DNA from: Triglochin maritima
Taxonomy: Eukaryota > Streptophyta > Magnoliopsida > Alismatales > Juncaginaceae
Length of the DNA: 64,000 bases
Direction of reading: 5' to 3'
Assembly: GCA_963682175.1 (NCBI GenBank)
Contig: OY821789.1
Coordinates: 33,362,188-33,426,187, forward strand
The notes under the pieces are model-generated. The model searched no databases. It saw only the letters and a list, made by a program, of their open reading frames with translations, and was not told the origin of the DNA. A program made the translations under genes and the position numbers. Positions 1 through 11,620 of this stretch are shown here, in pieces; position 1 is the first letter of the stretch; the number at the start of each line of letters is the position of its first letter.

Positions 1-53
1 ATTTTTTTATTTTTTGGATTTTTTTTGAATCTTTTAAATTTTTTTCATCACAA

Positions 54-89
<36 letters not shown>

Positions 90-640
90 ATTTCTTAATT
101 TATGTAGATTTTTATGATTACTTTAAAAATTTATATGATTTAATGTTAGATTAAAATGAATGTCTTATTTTATTGGTTTAGAAATTGTATTTTGTCGACA
201 ATTTGTTAGATGTATGTGATTTGAATTTGGTTGCATTTGCCTTTGATTGATTTAAATAATTTGTTTAGTTTAAACTTAATGTATATGATAGATTAGTATG
301 ATTATTTTGAAATTTTATATGATTTAATGTTAGATTAAACTTAATGTGAAGTTTGACTTTTCAGAATTCGCATTAATAAGTCTGAGCTTACTTGGATATA
401 ATATTGGTTATTGGATTAAGTCATAATAATCCAAGAATGAAGGTTCGGCCTTAATTACCATCACATGTTACATATTATCTTACATGCACCGAAGCACATC
501 AAGTAATACAAAATATCACAAATAACAACCATTAGTAAACATATTACTGAAAATTATTATTACACATGACCATCACACATGACCATCACAACATAATTAT
601 TATTACAATGCAAGCATGCCCTTTATTTTATTTTTTCTTA
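1..640. other. AT-rich intergenic sequence
   Basis: No gene is visible. An (AT)n microsatellite runs from 57 to 86. A short phrase, about 50 bp, near 114-165 recurs imperfectly at about 299-349, so there is weak local duplication. The stretch lies downstream of the minus-strand Bet v 1-like gene and may contain its 3' UTR. Confidence 0.6.
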
Positions 641-1552
641 CTAATAGCAAACCACACATAAGTAAATGAAAGCAAATTCAAACCCAAACCATGTAATTAA
701 TTCTTGAGGAAATACGCATCGAGCCCGAGCCACGCAAGTTTCACGAGCATCGCGACGGGTGACATCTAAAATCGCAAACGGGCTTAATTTCTCGTAAACA
801 GCATCCCATTTCACAACACAACCATCATCGTTTGCCTTCGGGACGAGTGTGAAAGTTGCCCCGACATACTTTGTTTTCATCAGTGACACCATCTCAAGGC
901 AATCGTACTTCCAAATCTTGTTCTCATTGTCGACGAAGGTGTACTTAACCGTAATGGAGGTCACACCAAGTGTAACTGAAAATTCACGATATCTCATGTA
1001 TATTATATGCTTCGATGAAATTTATCAAAGTCATGTTTTCAAATCTCACTACTACACTTGAAAATTAGATTTTCTAAAAACTGGTTGAATCTCATAATCA
1101 GTTCTCAGACATACCCTAGTTAATTTGTAGTATGAAAACTCAATTAGATTTTCTAAAAACTGGTTGAATCTCATAATCAGTTCTCAGACATACCCTAGTT
1201 AATTTGTAGTATGAAAACTCTAAGATCTTTTATATTGATTATAAATCATAGTTGATTGTTAATTTTTACTAATCAAAATAATATGATTATCAGAACATAG
1301 TCTCAAACAGACCCTAAGTATTATCAATTGTGATCAAGAAATTATATGGGAATAAACATACGTACCTTGAAGTATATCGAACTTTATTACAGAACCCACG
1401 GACTTGCCATCACCTTCAAGAACCTGAACGCCCTTGAAAAGCTCGGGAGAGGAGTTGGTCAGTACTTCAGCCAAGTCGATTATCCCAGTCCACAACTTAT
1501 CTGCGGAGGATTTCATGTCGAAATTCGTCGTGATCGTTTCAGTTACAGACAT
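641..1552 (-). CDS. Bet v 1 / major latex protein (MLP)-like protein, two exons
   Basis: The gene has two exons, 1552-1366 and 975-641, with an intron at 1365-976. The donor reads GTACGT and the acceptor TTTTCAG, and the join restores phase (one base plus two bases make a Val codon after residue 62). That is the usual intron position of Bet v 1 genes. The predicted protein is about 173 residues, slightly longer than the usual 150-160. Exon 1 has a glycine-rich loop (EGDGKSVGSV), as in the family. Exon 2 has the VDNENKI and later VVKWDAVYEKL strands typical of MLP/PR-10 proteins. The family has an SRPBCC fold with a hydrophobic ligand cavity; the cytosolic role and ligand cannot be read here. 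The C-terminal tail after PQELIT is unusual and hydrophobic. I infer the splice sites; the family assignment is fairly secure. Confidence 0.8.
1063..1220. repeat. Perfect 79 bp tandem duplication in the MLP-like intron
   Basis: The copies are 1063-1141 and 1142-1220 and appear identical base for base, so the duplication is recent. It lies inside the single intron of the Bet v 1-like gene and does not touch the splice sites. Confidence 0.95.
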
Positions 1553-1639
1553 TTTCGCAGCAAAAGATCGAAATTATTGCCACACAAATACAGATTTATG
1601 GCAATGTATGACAATGGTCGCAGCTAGCTAGCATTGTGG

Positions 1640-1647
1640 CTTTATAG
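1640..1647 (-). promoter_or_regulatory. TATA-box candidate of the MLP-like gene
   Basis: On the minus strand the sequence reads CTATAAAG, about 90 bp upstream of the ATG at 1552. That is a normal TATA-to-ATG distance for a short 5' UTR. It is inferred from position only. Confidence 0.5.
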
Positions 1648-1813
1648 AAACACAGACAGATGGAAAATGTTTTTTTCTAAATTATTTTTTGGAACGTTTA
1701 CTAACCCAACTTGCCAAAGTTTCGTGGGACATCTGATAAAATTGATGGGAGTGTCCGGAAAAGACGGAGAGTGTCCTATTGTGTTGAGTACACATTTTGA
1801 GAAATTAAGTATG

Positions 1814-3113
1814 AATCACGTTGGGAGAGTGTTAGCTCACTCAAGACTTGGTAGGTGTCACCAACTTTAGGGAGACGCCTAGGGTGCACCAACCAGGCGG
1901 ATCTAGTAGTCGGGACTACATGAGAGACGAAGAAGTGCACAATTGGTGGCTTGGAGCGCAAGGGTTCGTGGAAGAGCATCAATGCTTGGAATCTGAGGAT
2001 GTCCAAGGGAGGTTGAGGAGCATCAGCAAGCATGGCGCGAGCGTGACACTTGGGAAGTGCATCCTCACATGCGGGCAGCCAAATGCACTTCAGAAGCACA
2101 AGGTGGGGTTGTGGCTACGAGGGCACGCGCTAGACATTGCCCGGGCAACACATAGGCGCGCCTTGGAGGCGTGCGTGGGCAGGCAATGCCTAGGAGTTGA
2201 GGCGTGGATGTTTGGGAAGCCAAGACACTTGCGTAGGGGTCAGCAAGGATGGAGAACGAGTCAAGAGAGGTTGTTGATCGTGTGGGAACGGTTAGGTAAG
2301 CTCTCCTTGAAAATATGATTCGGTTATTGAACAGGTCCGTAACCGAATCGGGGGAAATTTGGGTTGGTCAAAATTGTTCTCCTTAAAAATAGGGATCGGT
2401 TATACTTGTCCTTAAAAATAGGAGTCGATTATGGAATGAGTCCATAACCGAACGGAGGTGGCATGAGTGGGTTGACCGGGTCAAGCCCTACTAATGCATG
2501 CCTCTCCAACGTGGGCATTCGGTTTTGGGGAAAACCGAACCAGCCAGCATGTTCCCCACGTTCTGGTCAAGGATGACCAAGTCCTTAACCGTTTTATTCG
2601 GTTATAGCCCCATGCGTGATTTATAAGAGGCACTAGAGAGAGTGGCCTTAGTGGGGAGAGTGGCATTCGGTTTTGCCCCACTCCTCCACAACCAAAGAAG
2701 AGTTAGAGGTGATAATAGGGATCATGGATCCCCATGTGTGCATGTAGTGGGAGGTTCACATGTATAAAAGGGATGCACCTCCAACCTGTGGAAAGAGCAT
2801 CACGACTAGAAATAGGGTTTTCTAGTTGTATCGGGTTTTTCCTTCTTTCTTCCATCCCTAAGGAATTGTAATTCGTTTGTTCATAGTAATAAAGAGTAGT
2901 GATTCCGCCAACGTTGTTTGTGTGTACGTTTTCGTTTGTGCTTGTTTGACTCTACGGGAAACCGAGGGAGTTGTACGGTTGTGTTGGTGTTTTCAATCTT
3001 CTCCGCGGAGATAGAACGTTTGACGATGTCAAAGCTCAAAAAAATTGAAATTTGAAAGTCTCTAAAGGACTCCTAACATAACCGGTAACAGTTGGACAAA
3101 ACAAATCACGTTG
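1814..3113. mobile_element. Candidate solo LTR or similar insertion flanked by a 10 bp direct repeat
   Basis: The 10-mer AATCACGTTG occurs at 1814-1823 and again at 3104-3113. Just inside lie TGTTA at 1830 and TAACA ending at 3090, the inverted ends expected of an LTR. The body has LTR-like signals in the right order: a TATA-like ATGTATAAAAGG near 2760, then an AATAAA near 2889. No reverse transcriptase or gag is present. The 1.85-2.5 kb part is relatively GC-rich and contains repeated GGTTA...TAACCGAA phrases. Against a simple LTR, the repeat is 10 bp rather than 5 and does not abut TG/CA exactly. A MULE-like non-autonomous element is the alternative. Confidence 0.45.
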
Positions 3114-3514
3114 CCTGGACCCTTTTTTTCTTCCCATTCTACGGAGATATCCTCAATCAAACATTTAATTTCTCCATATCTCATCCAAAAATACTCTATA
3201 ATAATCTATGAAACTTATAATTACTTTATGCACATCCAAAATTAAGTGAATACATCATTGCATAGTGACAGAAGGTACTTAGGGTGTTACTTAAATAAAT
3301 CTCCTGAAAATTAATTAAATGTTCTGAAACTTTTACTAAATAACTGTGATCCTAACAAAAATTTCAAGCAGCTCTTTAGTTCCTTAAAGAGGCTTTCAGT
3401 TCATATAAAAATAAAAATAAAATGATGAATAAATACTACAAGATTCTGTTCCTACATGTTCTTTGACATTCACCTTCAAGTAATCTCACCAGTATAAATA
3501 ATGAACCAACACTT
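3114..3514. other. AT-rich spacer downstream of the helicase gene
   Basis: I see no gene or clear repeat. It probably includes the 3' UTR and polyadenylation region of the minus-strand helicase gene whose stop codon is at 3515-3517. Confidence 0.5.
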
Positions 3515-6500
3515 TTATTTTCTTCTCGACTTTTTTGCTTTCTTTGATGTCTTTCCCTTCTTCGATTCTGGAAAGTGTGTGTCGGTTTCTTCCTCGTTCT
3601 CATCGCCTTGTCTCCTTCTCTTCCGGCTGCCTCCCTTCTCCTTTATATCCTGCAAAAAAACAAGGGAACGGATCTTACATTTTGGAAACACTTGCAGACG
3701 CAACCATCTACTGCTGCACAAGTCTCGCTTTCAAGGCCAGATTCATAAATAATTACGAGTATCAAATTGTCCACAACTACAGACCATGACATATCGTTCT
3801 TACAGAAAAAACATGAAATTATCTATATGGCTTGTATTGAATTGGAAAAGAAAACGTATGTTGGTTTTCTTGTCAAAATGTTCAAATTCTGGGAAAGTAA
3901 GGGTAAAGTGAGCAATGAATTGTCAGGCCAACGCGTCACAAAAATTGCTATGGGCAACAGAAGCAACCTACAAATTTTGGATGTTTACTATAGTTAGCAG
4001 CATAATACGTAAAATTTATAAGCACTCATTTGGGAACACTTACCGGGAATACCAGGGCCCTCTAGCTAAAAAAATTGAATTTACTTTTTTCGTATTTCTT
4101 GTGAAGTACATTAGAACGGAGATCAGTATAAAATGACACACCGTGTCAGCCCTCCTCCTGGCATCAGAAACACTTTCAGATAGTAATAGAACCTCCTCCT
4201 CCACAGCTTGATATTTAGGTAGTGCCTTGTCTGTTAACATTTAACATTAAAATGCATTGAACTGCTTCTGGTAGTCGATTGTTCGCGAACATGTCTCAAT
4301 AATGATAATTAAATGAAATGGTACTCACTAAGACGCTTCTCGATAAGAATAAACGATTCCACCTCATATTGGTTGACCAAAGAGAGGGCCAACCCAGAAC
4401 GCCCAGCACGAGCAGTTCTACCCACACGGTGGCAGTAATCCTGAATTCATGAGAACCATCACAGTGAAAGTGAAAGAACAATGCAATCACGCATGAATCA
4501 AATGTAACCAATAGCCATCAACAATATGCTTTAAAGTGTAAATAGAGGAAAAGATGCATGGAAAATAAAATAGTAAATTCCTTGGTATCATTTCATGTCA
4601 TAGCCTACAAGTAACACACAAGATGAACTTGAAATCAAAGAAAAATACACTCATTTAGAGAGGAGCAGTGGGCAGAATAGAATGGTAATTTGACAAAAGA
4701 AAATAAAGAACTTCAAGAAAGCTTTCCTCAAAGCAAAGCTCACTATTGAAATAGAGAAGCGGGGAAAAAATCAAGTTAAATAAACCCATCTGTATAGGGA
4801 GCAAAGCCAGACCAATTTGTCAGACATGATTAAGTTCTAGAGCACATGCAAATGCTCTTTGAGCAAAAAATTACCTTAGAGTTTTGAGGTATATCGTAAT
4901 TGATCACAAGGTCAACTTGCAAATCAAGACCTCTACTACCTACATCAGTGCACACGAGGATGTTACATTCCCCGGCCTTGAATTTGTTCAATGCTCCTAG
5001 TCGCTTTGCCTGTTGATTGTTGAATTTACATCAAGAAGTAAAATAAAATTGGAGGAAATTAATATTGCAAAGGCAGTCAAACAAACTAAGGAAAATGAAA
5101 AATAAGTCACGGTCCAAAGACATCATTAACAAATAATAATACTTAAGTAACTGACCTCAGTCATCTGCCCATGGAGGGGTATGGCCCTAAATCCAAGGTT
5201 ACGAAGAGTCAATGCCAGTAACTGTGTGTCATTACAAGTTCGAGTGAAAATCATCGTTGTACTTCCAGAAGTCTCGTTCAATAAGTAGACAAGGTAGAAA
5301 TTCTACAACAAAACAGAAAAGACAAAGAAATCTCATGAACGATTGAATTCTACTTGCCACACACACTGGAAGAATGAATGGGAACTTCACCATAAAATAT
5401 CATTATATGTTCAGAATGTCGTGAACTAAAGGGATCAACTATAGACTGTAGTCCTAATTGAATCATCGAAACAGTGACCACAAAGGCTAACATCATGTAT
5501 GAAAATAAAACAGATGTGTACAACTAACCTTGTATTTTGCAGGAACTAAGAGAAACTCTTGCCTAAGTGTGTCATTAGTTGAATATTTTGAAGACACTTC
5601 CACCTAAAAGAAACAGATGTGGACATCAATGAAACAGTTGGAATTATTAAACACACATTTTAGCACTTCATGAAACAAATTACTCGAGCGAAAGGCCAAG
5701 CAAACCTTGACAGGATTCTTCAGGCAAGCGCGCTTAAGCTTCGCCACCTAACACAACAAAACAACACCAAAATAAGACTGGGGCAGATTACTTAAGCAAC
5801 AGAGGTTTCAATTTGTGTTCTTCAAACTCAAAAACATGAAACGTATTACGAACCATACAAAGTTAAAAACGATGTACTAACATTCCACATAAAAAATACT
5901 ACAAACTTGATAAGTGACAGTTACAGCAACAAAACCACATAACATAAGGCTTCAAAGCATTAGAATACTGCTTCGGAATACAACTTAACCAGCATATATC
6001 TGAAATTAGAGCTTAAAGAAGGTGTGCAAAGTCCTCTACAGGGAACAAATTTATCAAAAGGCAATAGTTGGCCAGATACGCAAACTCAATGGTACACAAC
6101 CCTACAATACTATACCATTGAAAGGCAAAACATAAAACAGAAATCAACAAAAACTTCATGAAGCCTTTAAATTACAATGTACCTTCTCCGTCATGGTTGC
6201 AGAGAACAGATATGTTTTTCTCTCTCTTGGGATCTCCCTCAGGATATCATTTAATACTTTTTCAAAATCGAGATTCAGCAATTTATCAGCCTCATCCAAA
6301 ACCTAGTCATCAAATAACACTTTGTATTAGAGGGAGCTGGGTAAAAAACCCACATGCACTTGGTTATTTGACGAGCTTCTGACTAAGTTCTAAATTAACA
6401 ATAATGATTTGTTTTCATATTTATGTCCATAGAATGATAATTTGATGAATTGTGAGCAGGGATATGTCAAAAAAAAACTAAATAGTAAATTGTTCTATTT

Positions 6501-9075
6501 GTAGCACCATTTGCATATGTAGGAGAAAGGTGGACAGGAAACAAAAATAATGTGAAATTGTGACTAATAATGTAAAACTATGTATATTGAAGAATAGTGG
6601 TGCTGCATGGAACCAAATAAATAAAATTGTGACCCAAGTAAAGATTGATTTACTTCAGGATGAATATATGACAGAATGCAGCTAGTTGTATACCAGGTAT
6701 TTCAGTGACCGAAGGCTGAAACCATTTGTACTTTGAAGGTGGTCATAGAGGCGACCAGGAGTTGCCACCTGTGAGCCAAAGTAAAACAAAATTTAGGAAG
6801 CATGTGTGGTATAAATACAGACACTTCTAATTGTTTTCCTGAAAATAAGTGAAGACAATAGATAATAGCATACAGAGACATGTATGTAAAAAGGCAAATC
6901 GCAAATGTGTCGAGAACTCAAGATAGAAAGAGGGGTAATGGATTCCATTAGGAATAAGATTTTCTGAAGAATTCAAACAATTCAACTGAGATAAACTGAT
7001 GATGCCATTTGTAAGAACTACGAAAACATGAAACTGACAGAGGCAATAAGCATCACAACATTTGTAGGGAATCTACTGAAACCAGGCACATTGAAATTCA
7101 CTCAACAAATTGAAGTTATGGTACACAAGTTCTGCACATCCCACGTTTAGTAAGAAATGTGTTCCATCTTCTCTGTTAGGAATGAAGTATCAAAGAAAAC
7201 CAAAGTGCTATCATGACATGAAAGCAGAACTGCTGAAACTTAAAAGAAGATCAGCCAACAGTACCCACCACTATATGTGGACGTTTTCCAAGAGCACGAG
7301 CTTCATCAACCTTACTAATCCCTCCCATGAGCTGCATATACAGAAAACAATCTTAACTTAATCGCCCACTGTAAAAAAACTACACAGGGCCTACCTAGTT
7401 ACACTTTAGAACTGTGAAAGTGGGGAATAACTTGGTCCTTCACTGTCTTAACACTTACCACAACACATTTCACTCCAATGAGTGAACCTAAGGCTTCAAA
7501 CTGTTTTGAAATTTGAGCTGCTAACTCCCTAGAAAGAGTAGACAGTAGGAATAGAATCATACACGGTGATAAAATAACCAGACTTATAAAAGAAAATGTA
7601 ATATAATTATAGAAGGGAAACCTCGTAGGAGCAATAACACAAGCAAAGAAAGGATGTGGATTTTCTAGGAGAGCATGGAGTATGGGAAGAGCAAAGGCAC
7701 CAGTCTTTCCGGAACCCGTCTGTGCAAGGCCGATCAAATCTTTCCCTGATTAGAAAAGAAATAGGTTCAAATTATAAAGCAAAATCAGATTCTCCAAAAT
7801 ATGTAAAATCATGGCCATAAAGTTTTTTAGCACCCATCTAATTCTCCAAACCGGAGATGAAATCCAATAATAACATGATCAATTTTTCCAACCAAATAAA
7901 AATACACTTGTTCCAATTTGACTTAACCTTTTGCAAACCAAAACCAAACTATTAATAATTTAGTCTAACAAACACAATTCAAATTTGCAAGCTTTTTTCA
8001 TCTTCCAGCAGCAACCTTTGACAAGGCTTGGGAACAGATCATTCTCCATTTAAAAAAATAAACATTTAACTCAACAAAAAAATAGAAATCTTTGAGTTTT
8101 TTCCATCTTGCATTTAACAATTTGCCAAAACACACCAATTTATCACATGAAAACCAAAACCAAAACCAAACACCAGAAAGCAACAAAAAATAGAAATTTT
8201 CGAGTTCGTTCCATCTTCTGTATCTACAACCTTGAAAACCCCTAACTTTTACAGAAAAACCCAAAACCAAACGCCATAAAGCAACAAGAATAGAACTTTT
8301 TCTTCCAAACAATCCAATATCAAGATATTAGAGTTTTCCAATAAAAGATCCAATTTTTCCAATTGAACTGGAAAAAGGAAAAAAGTGAAATTTCGAGTTT
8401 TCCATAATAATAATTCTAGGAAGACTCGTTTTCTAAACAGAAATTCATTTTTATCCAATTTCACTGTAAAAATTAAAATCTTTGACTTTTTCCATCTTGC
8501 ATAACAACAATCCCAGAAAAGACTCAAACTTTCCTCGTCGCAATACCAAAACCAAACCACAGAAAGCGTTAAAGATCGAAATCTTCCAAGTTTTTTCCAT
8601 CTTCCACATAACAATTGACCATTTTTCCCAAAACTAAAATCGAAACTTTCCAATTTTTTACAGAAAAAACCCAATACCAAACGCAATAAAGCAACAAAAA
8701 TAGAACTTTTTCCCTTCCAAACAACCCAATATCAAGACATTCGGGTTTTCCATATTAATAATTCAACAAAGACTATTTTTTCTAAACAAAAATTCAATTG
8801 TTTCTAATTCCACTGTAAAATTTATTTTTCTACAAAAATCACTGAAAAGAATGAAACTTTCCTGGTCGCAAGTCGCAATACCAACAAAACCAAACCCTAG
8901 AAAGCGATTGAAATGGACCTTGGAGGGCGAGAGGGATGCAATCGTTCTGGATCTTGGTGGGCGTGGCCCAGCCGAGCTTCTCGCAAGCCTCCACCAACTT
9001 CTCGTGGAGGTCCAAATCTTCGAACCTCTTCCCCTCCGCGAAGATCGTCGTGCTCACGTCGCCGTCGTCTGCCAT
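3515..9075 (-). CDS. RH10: DEAD-box ATP-dependent RNA helicase, DDX47/Rrp3 type (Arabidopsis RH10-like)
   Basis: Thirteen exons join in phase to give about 447 residues (RH10 is about the same size): 9075-8919, 7745-7622, 7528-7459, 7331-7269, 6768-6694, 6302-6183, 5747-5706, 5603-5529, 5302-5156, 5009-4875, 4440-4329, 4230-4142 and 3649-3515. All introns are GT-AG. The helicase motifs appear in order: Q motif (GWATPTKIQ), I (AQTGSGKT), Ia (PTRELA), Ib (TPGRL), II (DEAD), III (SAT), IV (MIFTRTC), V (DVGSRGLD) and VI ([10 protein letters not shown]). The tail is lysine/arginine-rich and nuclear-signal-like. Homologues act in the nucleolus in early 18S rRNA processing. The loop after motif V reads DLQVD, one residue shorter than the usual DIPSVD. 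Intron 1 is long (1.2 kb). A telo-box upstream fits a ribosome-biogenesis gene. Confidence 0.93.
8250..8752. repeat. Diverged ~90 bp duplication inside helicase intron 1
   Basis: The segment at 8250-8340 recurs at 8659-8752 with scattered changes; both hold the phrases GCAACAA and CCAATATCAAGA. Shorter echoes containing TTTCTAAACA and CCACTGTAAAA lie near 8400-8470 and 8760-8820. The pattern suggests an older tandem duplication of a ~410 bp intron block. Confidence 0.75.
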
Positions 9076-9095
9076 CGCTCGCTATCTCAAACACT

Positions 9096-9104
9096 AAACC
9101 CTAA
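9096..9104. promoter_or_regulatory. Telo-box (AAACCCTAA) upstream of the helicase gene
   Basis: AAACCCTAA lies about 20 bp upstream of the helicase ATG at 9075. Telo-boxes are known to be enriched in 5' regions of plant ribosomal-protein and ribosome-biogenesis genes, which fits an Rrp3-type helicase. The role here is inferred. Confidence 0.55.
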
Positions 9105-9603
9105 GTGGGGGTGTTTAGGTCGTCCAAGCCAACGATTTTAGGATTCAAAATTTCAAACGGATAACCAAAAAAAACCAGTGGAAAATAAATAAAAAATGAT
9201 TAATTCTATTATTTGTGTCCGTCGGAATACCGTAAAAAATAAATTCTCTTCGATTGTATCTATCACTATTCACTGGAAAGTTACCAGGAACTTTTTAAAT
9301 GCAGTTTAATTTATAAATAAAAATTTATTACTTAAAAATAATAATACTACCAAAAATAATGTCAATATTGTTAATATTCAATCAAATCACATTCAGTACT
9401 GCAATAAGTATTGTAGTTTAATATTTAACAACCCTACTGATTAAGTAGGGGACTTAAAAGTCGTCAAAACCAACGTTAATAACCAACAACATGCATGTTC
9501 TCAACTATTCCCTAAAATAAGACAAGCTTAGACATCCAAGTAACATGTTTAGAGAATGTTCATTCTGGTTGGTTAAGCATACAACGGGACTATTTTTGAT
9601 GTG
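9105..9603. other. AT-rich intergenic stretch, helicase promoter side
   Basis: No gene is visible. The part next to 9105 probably carries the helicase promoter; no clear TATA box was seen. The rest is AT-rich and low in complexity. Confidence 0.5.
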
Positions 9604-10200
9604 TTTTAGGCACGGTTTTAAAAACCGAACCAGACCGGACGGTTCGACCTGGTCGGACCGGGAACCGATGGTCCGGCGGCCGGTTCACCCGAAAAATCGA
9701 GCCTCTAGTCGAACCGTTTTGAACCGGATTAGGCCGGGTCAGACCGGGTGGTCGGACCAGACATTTTTTTTTCAAATTTTCTTGATTTTTTTAAAATCAG
9801 AAAATATGAGGATTTTAGATTCTTAATCCAAATATTGTTTTCTTTAATTTTTATTCAAGCAATTTTGTCGAGTTAAGTAAAGATAACAAATTTGTTGAGT
9901 TAAGTAAACATAACAAATTTGCTGAATTAAGTAAATTGTGATTAATATCATGATTATATTTAATGTTTGGTATGTATATATTAAATAGTTTTACAGAAAT
10001 CGGTTCAAACCGGTCCAACCACCGGTCCGACCGTTAATATTTATTCGGTTTGGTCCAACTTTGGGTCTAAAAAATGATGACGTCATGCTGATGTCATCAA
10101 CGGTTCGACCGTGATTGGACCGTGGTTCGACCACATTGAACCAAAAGCAGAGCTTTATCGGTTCGATGACCGGTTCGGTTATGAAAACCTTGATTTTAGG
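9604..10200. mobile_element. Non-autonomous hAT-like MITE with target duplication
   Basis: The ends are imperfect inverted repeats of about 21 bp: CACGGTTTTAAAAACCGAACC at 9611, and on the other strand CAAGGTTTTCATAACCGAACC ending near 10192. A direct repeat TTTTAGG flanks the element at 9604-9610 and 10194-10200, and the next base outward mismatches, so it fits an 8 bp hAT target duplication with one change. The interior is AT-rich with more GGTTCGACC-type phrases near both ends and no open reading frame of interest. Confidence 0.75.
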
Positions 10201-11445
10201 TAGTGCTAGGTTGTGGTGTTGGTCCACTTAATTGCATAGGACAAATCAATTTATGGAGTTAAATGGCTTATAGTTACATGTTTACTTGCATTCACATTCC
10301 ATGACGTAGACTAATAATTGAATAGAATGATTAAACTTAGTTGTTGCCCGCTTGCCTTACAGTAGGTATAAGAATTGAACTTGGGTTAGCTTTGAAATTT
10401 GTTTTTTTTATATGTTAGGTCTTCTTGTAAATGTTACTTTGAAATAAAAACTATTATTAGTTGTTCTTTCCTTCGGACTATCCTTTGTCCCTTAGTATTT
10501 ATTCTAGTGGATTTGTTCATGTATGTATATATATGTACGAATGGTTTGATTTATCTTTTTTCCTTTCAATTTTCTAAATTGCAAAATCATTGTTGATTGG
10601 AAGTTAGTCCTCATGTAGGGTTGGAAAATTGCCCCTCTAGTAGATGTAAGTGAAATTGTGCATGTCCTACAAAAACTTATTGAAAGTTGATTTTGGTACT
10701 ATTGGCTCTAAGGAGCATTATGACTCTTTAGAGTACTGACTCTACGGAGCATATTGGCCCGACGGGACAATGATCTCTTCATGAGATTAGTGGCGGCAAT
10801 AGGACCACATATACATATTTGATATCTATCGTATTGACACGGGTTGATGTATGAGACCCCACAATAATTTGAAATTATTTGTGTTTGAGAACATAAATGT
10901 TCTAAAATTATTATGAATTATTGAATAGGTGTGGGACAAGTCATACACTAATCGGAAGATCGCACGTGTCAACGGTGGGAATTCTTTGGATACATTTATG
11001 TATCACAGATTGATTGGGAAAAACCAAATTGATCGTGATTTTAGCATATTTTGGTTATTAAATCCTTGTTGAAGTATTCAATGTTTATCTTGAATTAATT
11101 CAAGATAATGTTGCCTTCTGTCAATGTCATTTGTATGCATTATTACTTAATTGATCATTAATGACAACATCATTTTTAGAGCATCCATTTTACTGAATAT
11201 TGTTGATGGTTTAAATTCTTTGAATTGTTTAGTCATCTGATTTTTTATCCTAAATTTGACCCATAGCATAATGAATTTTATAAACTCACATGATTGTGGC
11301 CATTTATTTTGCAGAAAATCGCTAGGTGGTGCTGGCTTAGCAAGGATTCATGACATGTAGTTGTTGTATGGTGATGATTATTGATTTTTGTTGTATTTAT
11401 ACACAGGAAATTGACTTTAATGTCACATTTGTCACCATTTTGAGT
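10201..11445. other. Intergenic sequence without recognisable features
   Basis: I found no gene, terminal repeat or clear repeat unit. It contains only short, non-conserved open frames. Confidence 0.5.
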
Positions 11446-11449
11446 AGGT

Positions 11450-11620
11450 TTGTAAACGGGTAGGGTACGGGTCGGGTACGGGTATGCCCTTACCCGTACC
11501 CATACCCAACTAAATTAACGGGTATGAGTATATACACGGCCCAAAAATGGCATGCCGTACCCGCTATGTTAGCGGGTACGGGGCGGATAAACTAGTAAGC
11601 GGGCATAACCTATTAAATTT
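11450..11620. repeat. Degenerate GGGTACGGGTA-rich repeat
   Basis: GGGTACGGGT-like units and their complement (ACCCGTACCC) alternate, forming a partly inverted low-complexity block. Such blocks often mark subterminal regions of decayed DNA transposons; no second end or target duplication was found. Confidence 0.5.

Noticed and set aside
1848..2318. 156-codon open frame in the candidate LTR
   Set aside because: The region is GC-richer, so long frames are expected by chance; no domain is visible and it lies within an element.
8249..8686. 145-codon minus-strand frame in helicase intron 1
   Set aside because: Phe/Leu-rich translation of a low-complexity, internally duplicated intron.
11450..11620. 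Possible G-quadruplex or regulatory element
   Set aside because: G-runs are short and the block alternates strands; a decayed repeat explains it better.
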